From Zygaena filipendulae (lineage: Eukaryota; Arthropoda; Insecta; Lepidoptera; Zygaenidae), in the NCBI GenBank assembly GCA_907165275.2, contig OU015650.1, forward strand, positions 6,974,001 through 7,038,000: DNA of 64,000 bases, in the 5' to 3' direction. A program made the translations under genes and the position numbers. Shown in pieces: positions 1 to 10,400 of the stretch. The first letter of the stretch is position 1. Each line of letters opens with the position of its first letter. Below the pieces are notes generated by a model that was given only the letters and a program-made list of their open reading frames with translations, was not told the DNA's origin and made no database searches.

Positions 1-381
1 CTAATATTGGGAACTTCGATTTTTTTATCGATATATAAACAGGTTGCTTATGGTGTTCGGCTGATTATCAGTTTTTTTTATCCTCAGGTTAGTGTGGTTC
101 AGGTTGAGCTAATTAAACTTATACATAAGAATACATTAAATTTTATGTGCCGCGCTCAAAACGTAAAATTCCGTTAAATAGTACCTACTAGGCACTAGCC
201 TTTGATTAACCAAGACCAACAACATTCCATGTCCATAACGCATGTGCCTATAACACAAGCCCAAACGCTCTAAAAGGCAAAAAAAACTGCCACTGTGATG
301 TCGAAATATTTCTATTATTAATTAAATATTCCAGAAAATATAGCTGTGTTCTATTAATATTGGGAATTTATTACTTTTCAG
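1..381. other. Iqgap: IQGAP intron (partial)
   Basis: AT-rich sequence before the first exon acceptor. I see no open frame or repeat with clear boundaries. It is presumed to be the 3' part of an intron, because the next exon begins mid-codon. Confidence 0.6.
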
Positions 382-1461
382 ATGAACAACTTGACTCAGT
401 CTCAAAAGACTTGCAAAAATGTAAACATCCTTTGCCCTTATTTAAAAAGATAGGTGGTATTTTATCGCAGAATAGTGTTAATGATAACAGCGCATTGAAC
501 AATGCAATCGAAGAGCTAAATCAAGTTTTAGATACAGAAGAATCGATCACATCAGCCATTCTGAACCCAAAACTGAAATTGAAGCACATACGAAACCATC
601 TTATTGATGAATACAAAAAAGTTTTACAAGCTGCCAAACAGGAAAAAGTTCAGTCTGCCTGTAATCGCTCATTGAATAAAGAATACGAATCTGATGAGTA
701 TGACACAATGCTCAATATTGTTGAAATTCAGGGCCATATAACGAATACGAACTACAGGTTTTTGTGGAAAGATTTAGTTGAAGCCTCAAAAGTTAATGAT
801 CTTAACACCTTAAATAAAGTTTTCACTGAAGATTGGGTGAACATCACCAACTACGACTCCGGTAATTTGGACTTCTATTGCGACGTAGTAAAAGATATTA
901 TCGAGTGTAATAAAGAAGTAGATTTAAACATAATTACAAACTGGCACAACATTTTTCAAAATATAGTTACCAAAGGGAATCGTAAATCACTTGAGCACAC
1001 AAACCATAAGAAAGCCATCACAGACGTCAACAAAGCACTAGACGAGGGTAATACCGATGATTTGTATAGAGCATTGGTCAGTCCACATTTGGAGTTGAAT
1101 TTTCAAATCGTCAAATACGCCATACCACTTTTGTATGAGGAAATGAAATTGGAGAAGTGTGAATTGGAGAAAAATCTAAATGAGAGTGAGATAGCAGCAT
1201 CTGTGTCCTATTTGACATCAATCGCAGCTATTTCCGAAGCCGTTGAGAGAGGCGACGAGTCCGCGGTGTGGCAGTCCCTCAACTCCGAACAGATCCGGCT
1301 GCACGGGTTGCGGCCGCACTGCCGCCGCCGGTACCTGTGCGCGCTGGCGACCGCCTTGCACGCCAAGGCGCGAGAGCAGTGTGCCTGCCCTTTACTCACT
1401 CTAGAAGACGTCCGTGACACCATCGAGTTAGTCAACATGAAAGATGACGACAATGAAGAGT
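382..1461 (+). CDS. Iqgap: IQGAP window exon 1 (helical repeat region)
   Basis: Acceptor ttacttttcag, donor gtaagc. It starts with two bases of a split codon and ends in phase 1. It encodes about 360 mostly helical residues of the IQGAP repeat region between the CH and WW domains. The 3' part (about 1245-1400) is much richer in G+C than the rest. The donor is inferred from phase agreement with the next exon: the split codon becomes TTG, Leu. Confidence 0.88.
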
Positions 1462-4400
1462 GTAAGCTATAAATAAGTTATGACTATTTATGGTTATTTG
1501 CGGAAGTCTTTATAGCAAAAAAAAGATAGTTTCATAAAAGATTATAATGTTCTAGAAATGTTTTAAAGCTGAAGCAACTTCACGCTTCGTGTCGCTGTTC
1601 ATGAACTTTTGCAAGGGCTACATGTGTAAATTAGAAACAAGTTCTTGCCCCTTTTTCTGTATTCCTCTAATTTTTATTATAATGTTTTAGAAATGTTTTA
1701 AAGCTGAAGCAACTTCACCCTTCTTGTCGCTGTTCATGAACTTTTGCAAGGGCTACATGTGTAAATTAGAAACAAGTTCTTGCGCCTTGTTCTGTATTCC
1801 TCTAATTTTTAGTTTAGAAAGGATTTTAATTTGATGTTGTTACTGAACTGCTTCATACCATACTTTTTTTTAAATTCAATTTACATTGTAATTGTTACGT
1901 GCATAGGTATCTCCATAGGCTGACTTTTATATGCAGAAGTGTAAGGATCCAGACTATAGTCTCATCCTTCATATTTTTCTCCTAATTTTCCGTCAATTCT
2001 TTGGGTACTTGTTACTAAGATTTTTAGAATTTATATCCTTACTACTTATATTATTATAAATGCGAATGTGAGTTTATTTGTTGCATTCATCATAAAATTT
2101 TGCAGACACGTACAGAAAAGACATAGGGTACCGACTTTTTACCCGGGAATTCCCGCCGGAACTCCGAAATTGACACGGATGAAACTGATATGAAATTTTA
2201 AAATAATCATGCGCAGTTTTTGGCCATTAAAAATTTACTGATAATTTTAAGAAGTACTTACTATCCATGAGCTGTTCCACAGTGTAGAGTTGTTAAATCT
2301 TTTACTGCTATGTTTTCTATATCGGTTCCAACTTGCAGTGGTACAGGTGATTGATGGTATCAACAAAGCAGTGTCAGAAGAGAATTGCATTACATTGATG
2401 CCGCTGTTGAAACGATCCTGTTTAAAATTGTCCGCACCAATACACAAGGAAGAATGCGATCTTTACATGCGTATGCTCAAGAAGAAATTGCTACAAAAGG
2501 AGTCGCAATCACTGTGGCTCGACGACGTGGTAGAGACAGTGAATGACGTCAACAAGGAATCACACACAGTGAAAGAAATAACAGAGTGTCTCATACTACT
2601 AAACTCGGCAGTTTTGAAGAACGACATTAGTGGGTTTTGGGAGGCGCTCTCTAACCCTTTATTTTCAAGCTCGCGAAAGATTGAAGACACATGTAAAGAT
2701 GTGTACTTTCATACTTTCTCTAAAGCTCTGAAGAAGAGGGGACATCACATATGCCCGTGGATTGTTTGTCACACAGATGCTGGCAACACTGTGTATATCG
2801 ACGTGGAGTCGTATACTTACAAATGGACCACCCCAAAGGACTTTGTTCCATATCCTAGATATTTGACGAGGAAAGATGTAAACATAATGATTGAACGGAC
2901 AAACAAACATCACATAAACAAATTCAAACAGACTATGATAGAAGAAGCGGTAGTCAAAATTCAAGCTCTGTCCAGGGGTTACTTGGTTCGGAAGAAACTG
3001 AAGGAACGCCACGATTTGTTTATGAACAATATGAAACAGATAATTAAAATTCAAGCTTGGTGGAGAAGCATTGTTATAAAGAGAAAATATGGCACCGTTA
3101 TTAGAATGAGAACAATAGAAGCACAATTAAATCGTGAGAAAAAGAAAAACCCTTGGGCGTGGTACAAAGTGCAGGTATGCGATAACATTATTGAACTCCC
3201 TCACCTCTGACCAAGGACTCGCGAAGAATTAGTCACAGAACATGGCATTGGGGCTTATATACATTATATTTTTCAAATGAACAAGATAAATGAACAAAAC
3301 TATTTTTTATGATAATATTCTGTTTCAGGAAAAGAAAATTATAAAAATCCAAGCGCTTTGGCGCGGCCGCCGCGCTCGTCGAGCCTTCACATCCTTGTGT
3401 TACTCGGCTAATCCGCCGCTCAAAGTTGTCAAGAGATTCATACCCATGTTGGATTTCACGACCGAAGACTATGACCGAGAAATGGAACTGCAATCTCTCA
3501 AATCTCAAGTGGTGCAATCTATAAGAAGAAATCAAGAACTCTCAAAGCAAATTGATGATATGGATCTGAAAATAGGTTTGCTTGTTCAGAATCGTATAGC
3601 TCTGCAAGAAGTTGCGGCGCATGGACTGAAACTAAATTCCCTGGTTAAACACAGTTCAATGACAAAACTAGTTTTTCAAAAGCGACCAGACGGCAAAGGA
3701 TCCTTGCTGACGGTCACAACTGCCGTTAAAGGACTAAAATCACTTACCAAGGAAAGCAAAAGGCTTCTAGATGGATATCAACATTTATTCTATGAACTCC
3801 AAACTAATCCCACTTATTTATCGAAACTTTTGTTTTGTATACCACAAAATAAATCGAACTTTTTCCTGCAAAATGTCGTTTTGAGTCTGTACAACTTCGG
3901 AGCGTACGTGAGAGACGAATATTTACTGCTGAAGTTATTTAGATTCACATTGGAAGAAGAAATAAGTTGTAAAGTTGTCAAACCTTACGACGTAATCGCT
4001 TCACCACCGTTGGTGCTGAAGATGGCGGTGAATCTATCGAGGCAGTTGTCCGGACTGAGTAGTCTTCAAACAATAATTGGTCCTCTCGTTGAAAAAATAT
4101 TGAAAGACAAAGATTTGAACATTGAAACGGGACCTGTGGAGATATATAAGATGTGGAGAAACGAAACCGAGATGATGACTGGGCAGATATCGTGAGTGAA
4201 TTTAATACAAATACTGGCTAATTTTCTTTTAGTGTTGGTCTCCTTGTTATTAGTTTTAAGTGTTTGCATGTTTTTGTGTTGTGCCAAATAGTTAAGTTAT
4301 TTTCAATTTCAATATACCACATTAGGTTAAACAAGGGACATAATATACAAACCCATATAGTTAATACTTACGTCATGTAATTAATAATAAGAGACATTAA

Positions 4401-7400
4401 ACGTCTGAAATTGAGGTTGTTTTTTTAGGTATGTCCGACGAAAAATGAATACTAAAGAAGTACTCTCCTTCAGTGAGTCCCTAGTTTATCTTAAACCCTG
4501 TTTTCTATTCTTTCTTTTGTTTTTTTTTCTTAGAAAGCTACCTTACACTGTAACTCAAGAAGAAGCACTTACCTACCCGGAAGTAAAATCAAGGCTCGAA
4601 ATTGCATTCAAACAAATAAAAACTATAGTGACCATGTTTATGGATGCAATAACTAGTTCCGCTGATACTTTACCCTTCTACATCACTTACATGGCTCGAG
4701 TCTTACACAGGGCTCTTTCATGTAAATTTCCTTGTACTCCTGAAAAAGATATTCTGAAGGTAAAAATCGTTTGTTTTGTAATAAAAGAATCGATTGCGGC
4801 GGTTACGATTATTTGTATGTTGTGGATAAAGTGATTAATAGGACACTAGTCATGATGTTCAGATAAAGTGACAAAAATTTTTCGATAGTGCTCTCCCGTT
4901 CATAAACTCACGTAAACATCCTTACATCCTTTACTTATTTACTTACTTTACCTGATTCTAAAAGTCCAAAAGTTGACTTTAGGAAGTTGTTTTTTACATT
5001 GCCTGAAAAAATCTTGTCACTATAAATGTCATTATGAATAATTCCCCTTATTAATCATACAGTCCATAACATACGAATCTTGCACACCATAAACCTTTTT
5101 TGAAAGCTCAGTCAGTTTAGTCTAATTACTTTTAATGTTTTTAGGTGATTGGAAACTTCGTTTATTATCAGTTTTTGAACTCCGCCATAGTAGCCCCTGA
5201 CGCTTTCCATATAATCAACATGCCAGATGGTTCTGGACTTACTGCGGATCAAAGGAAAAATCTAGCGTCCATAGCAAAAATACTGCATTTCTCAGCTGCG
5301 AAAAAAGGCGTAAGTGTCTTAATCTATCGGAGAAAACTCCATGTGGTTTCATTTTTACAGGGCAGGGGTCACACTAGATTCTAAAATGATTCATTGAAAA
5401 AAAAAAACTGACAGAAAATTTAAAATAGGGTAAATTTTGTACCCAATATTATTATAAATACAATAATACAATATGACATGTAACTACAGTTCGGCGAGGA
5501 GTCCAGTCACCTCCGCTGCCTGAACCCGTTCATAGTGGAATGCCACGAGAGGATGAAAGAGTTCTTCCGCCGCTGTTGCCGCGGCCCCACGTTAGAGGAG
5601 TATTTCACCGTCGACGAGTACACGGAGTTCACGCTGCTGCACCATCCTCACATCTATATGACTGTCCAGGTGACCCATAGACACAGTACAAACATATAAT
5701 TACGTATACGCTTGTGCAGTCAACATCGGGAACTGCCTTAACACTTATAGTTGAATCTCACTGCTGTAGTAAATAAAGTTCGACAACTCAAAAAAAAAAA
5801 ACATGCAGTCGAATTGAGAACCTCCTCCTTTTTTTGAAGTTGATTAAAAAGCCGCACAAACAAGTGTACAAGGAAACGAGGCCTTCGTTATACTTGATGT
5901 AGATACGAGCAATTGGTGAGCGATACCTTAACTTAAAACATGATTGTACGCATAGTAACGAACCTAAAGAATCGATTACAGAAAGAGTAATGCCTTTTTT
6001 AATCGACTCTAAGTTAACCAGGCGAATTTCAGTCGCGGTCGCCCAGACAATAATGTAGCAGGTAAATTGTATAGTTCCTCCGATTACAAACCGCCGGCTT
6101 TTTATACTTAATGCCGGGGACGAAAAATGCCACTGATTTGTATTATTGAGTGATCCGACGTGCAAGGTTAGGTTTAAAACTGAATTGTGTCCACAACAGA
6201 TAGGAGTCGAACCTCCACACGTATTTTGTTTTCAAGCTGACGTAACAAATCCGCAATATTATGTTGACTGAAAAGTCAACATATTGTTTTGTAGCTGTTT
6301 GGTAAGGTTCTATAAAATTTGTGATGCTAAACCTCAGAAGAATATGTGTGCTAAACAAATATTTGTCTATGGTTCAGGAAATAGTGGACACACACGCACT
6401 GCTGGTCGAGTATTTGGACGTGATCGCGCCGGACCCGCGCGACCGACTCAACGAGCTGCTGGACGACCTGGGCGACGTGCCTTCGATAGCTCAGCTGGCG
6501 TCGCGAGACCTCGACGTGGTGAGCTCAATCACAGACACTTGGTTTTCTATGCGTTAACGGTTGTAGAATGTCAATTTGGCTAGGGGAGACTTTTTGAAAA
6601 TTAGTGTCGCAGGATAATTTTGTGTAATGAATGAAAAAAATTACAGTATGAAACGCCATTTAGTTACCTTTTTATTTAGTTACTATTTGTTGGGAATATT
6701 TTGCAAAATATACCCGGGAAACCAGCAAAGGAAGTTTTGTATTAAGAGCCATTTCACAAAAATATTGCGCGCGAGTTTAGGTACAAACTGCGTTATTGTT
6801 TATGTGTGCGTAGTTACTCACACGTACACAACGTAAGCAGCGTAAAGCGCGCGTCGAGACTCGAGGTGGACAACGCAATCTTGAGCCGTGGGCAATCGTA
6901 GGTATTCTCAGATAAAGCAGGTATACGACCCTAGCCACGCAGCAATTTATACGAGACAGATGTTGTTCAAGGTTTTACTGGCTTTGTGAAATGAAAAATT
7001 GGGTTTCTTTTTTAACTAATGTATTAGTTACACTGACCGATAGAATAATATTTTTTTACTTTTATTACAGCTTCAGTGGTGTACTTATACATATTATGAC
7101 GATTACAACTCTTCCAACTTTTTGAATCGTTTATCTCAGAAACGGTGGCTCTTAGGAAAAAAGTATTCAGATGTTTTTTTTATAGATAAATAGCTGTGCC
7201 CCGCGGTTTCACCCGCGGTAATTTCGGAGTTTCCGCGAGAATTCCGGGATAAAAAGTACCCTATGTTCTTCTCTGTACCCCTGACAATGTGCATGCCAAA
7301 TTTCATCCAAATCCGTTCAGCCGTTTTTGCGTGATTGAGTAACAAACATCCAAACATCTAAACATTCAAACATCCAAACTTTCACATTTATAATATTAGT

Positions 7401-10400
7401 AGGATAAATTCCAGATCAAGAAAAAATTCCAGTCTTTTTTAAAGATATATTAAACATTTTATGAATAAAATTTTTACCTGAACTAATTTTATCAAATAAA
7501 TGAAAATATACAGAGATAAAGCGTATTAAACTTTAGTGTGGGGGCTCGTGACGTCACTAACGGCTATAAGCCGCCATACAAACTGCACCGGTTAGTGACG
7601 TCACGCGAAATTTCAACTCAATGTATCGCCGTTATTTTTGGATTACGTAAAAAAAGAAAAAATACGTGTCCAATATTTTTTATTAATCTACAAGACAGAT
7701 AAAAAAAATTGCGTAACATGCCCATTCCGATAAAAATATGCCATGTTACAGGTACATTATAACCCATTTTTCAAATGAAGTACTCGTCAAGACCAATCAA
7801 ACGAGCACTAACTCAAGGGGATTGTATCTTTTTTTACGGAGTTCCTATGGCCACCTTCCAGCTCAATCATCAGATCAGCTCCATGTCATCATGATATTCC
7901 ATTGTCAGGCGATATACTTCAGCTAAATCGAAAAAAAATTTTAGGTAATTGTATTTACTTTACCTCTGTTGCCTTTTTTAAGGCTGCAAAATTATCACGG
8001 TTCCTTTTTTTAAAACAACGGTATACACTATCCTTGCGAGTAGCCATAGCTAAAAAATTAAAAAATATAGTATTATTATTAGTAATTTATTAACATATAT
8101 CTTTATTATTATTATCATACAAACAACTAAAATAATTCATACCTACATATTTCATAATAAACAAAACTTACCTCGCGAAACAAAACTCGAAGCGGATCAA
8201 AAATATTTGGTCGCAGTATAATCACCACTTTACCAATTTTACAATACGAGCGCACGAAAATCGGAACGCGGAACAAAATGGCACAGGTCCTGCCTCGACG
8301 GGCGCTCGCGCCATTCTAATCGGTATCCGCTTGTGCATTGTAATTTATACTGATGTTTAGATCAATATATTGACAAATTATTTGCTAATATTTGCAAAAT
8401 AACTGTAGAAATCAATTCTCCAAAGAACAATGTTTATTTTGGGATAATTTCATTTTAGTTATTACTGTGTATTTAACCAAAAATCACGATAAAATTGACA
8501 CTTTAATTTTAAAAATTTACCTAATTATTTCTTTTTTTTACTCAATAATGGTAATGAAATTCAAGAATCTATTACATTAAAGGACGACTAAAATATATTT
8601 CCGATGATTACTATATTTTTTTAAACTTATTATATCAGCATTATTAATAGATATAGGACTTTGAAATTGAGTCTGCGGCCATTTTTCACTAAAATGGTTG
8701 TGGGAGATGAGGCACTAAAAATTTACCAAATTAGTTTTAGTAAATGTGTTACATTAAATGTCAACACCAAAGATAGACCTATTTTTTGCAGTTATTAAAT
8801 AATTTCTGGGTGTTACTTAACATAGTAATTTAGGAGTCCAAAATCTTAGAAATTCGCGCGAAAATGTAAGATGGCTCTTAAAACCCAAACTGCTCCCCAC
8901 CCTTGTAAAGACAAGGGTGGGCCGCCTGCCTCGCTACATCTCAGTGAGCATAGTCATCAGTGCAGTGCTCAAATTATTAACACCAGTGCCGATTACGCCG
9001 TATTAACTGACATAATTAAAAATAATTAGGCCGCGCGCACTTTGGACACGAATTCTATACGTACGATCGTGATCGTACGAATTGAGTACGCACACTGAAT
9101 ACGTTTTTTTCCGTCAAATAGGTAGTGACATCGCATCTGTGAAGTCTTCTGGTTGAAACGCGATGAATATAATATGTATAATATGTATCTCCACAATAAT
9201 TCTCTTATAACTCGTCGTAGAACCTAATTAAACAAATCACGATTTTGGTGAATTTCTTAATATTATGGAAGACTTATATAATGAATATTTATTATAATTA
9301 ATTTACTATTTGTGCCCCACGGTTTCACCCGCGTTAATTTCAGAGTTCCCGCGGGAATTCCAGGATAAAAAGTACCCTATGTGTTACCTAATCTGATGTA
9401 TAAGCTATATTATTGTAAAGTTTCATTAAAATCCATCCAGTAGTTTTTGCGTGAAAGAGTAACAAACATCCATCCATCCATCCATCCATCCATCCATACA
9501 TACATACTTACAAACTTTCGCGTTTACAATATTAGTAGGTTGTATATTTACACTATATTTACATATTTATTTTTATACAATAATAAATTATTATTTATGC
9601 CCGTAAACCAAGTCAATGAATTTTTCCTCATTCATTTTATAAGTTTCGACGTACGAATGTGTTGTAAAATCCCAACAAGTTCGGATTGTTTTCGGACTTC
9701 GTCGGAACTACATATACGTGTATACGCACGACTAACTCACGCCCAGTCTGCGCGCTCCCATAGTACTCGGAATGTCGGAATCATTTGTGCGTGTTTGTAC
9801 GTGTACTCACGAGTAAAATTCGTACGAAAACGTATCCAAAGTGCGCGCGGCCTAAAGTATATTGAAATTAAAATAAAGCGATCATCAGAACTATATCGTT
9901 TTCAATAGGACGCAGATAAGCAATAACATGTTAACCCACAAAATTAAGTTATTGGTTCAGAACGATTTATTGAGAGTTAGGGAACGTTTTTTTAATTATG
10001 TGTTTACCTTATTACATTGCTTAAATATGTAACTAAATATTGAACATAAAAAATGTTGATACAAAATGGCGCTCCTACTTTTAAAACACGATTTACTCAA
10101 AATTTCTCCAGTGTGGGTTAACACACTATTGCTTATCTATGTCCAATAGAAAGTAGGCCGTCTTTTCTCTTATTAGAGCAAATTCTAAAAGTTCAAGATT
10201 GTAGTTGTTGTTGATTGATTGATTGAAGATGATGGAACACACTAAAGACATCGTCTTTTAATGTCGCTGAAACGTACTATCTTGTGAAGGATGATTTTAA
10301 AATTGGTCACGGCTATATCGATGGGCCTTTTAAATGTGATTTTATCGTACCGCCATCCTTATAATAGAATTTATTCTCGACATTTATTGTGTAAACACTT

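Noticed and set aside
1208..1453. Minus-strand 81-codon frame in the IQGAP exon.
   Set aside because: Shadow of the GC-rich end of the true plus-strand exon. Other antisense frames (2247, 2463, 2665, 4066, 10492, 11996) are rejected for the same reason.
6284..6583. 99-codon plus-strand frame overlapping IQGAP exon 7.
   Set aside because: Out of frame with the IQGAP protein; exon 7 in the correct frame gives family-matching sequence.
8896..8921. GC-rich 11-bp stem with a 4-base loop, resembling a bacterial terminator.
   Set aside because: The window is eukaryotic and this is intronic; no functional role is implied.
9467..9508. Regular CATC repeats that could suggest an array such as CRISPR.
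   Set aside because: Simple microsatellite inside a Helitron-like element, without spacers; no CRISPR exists in the window.
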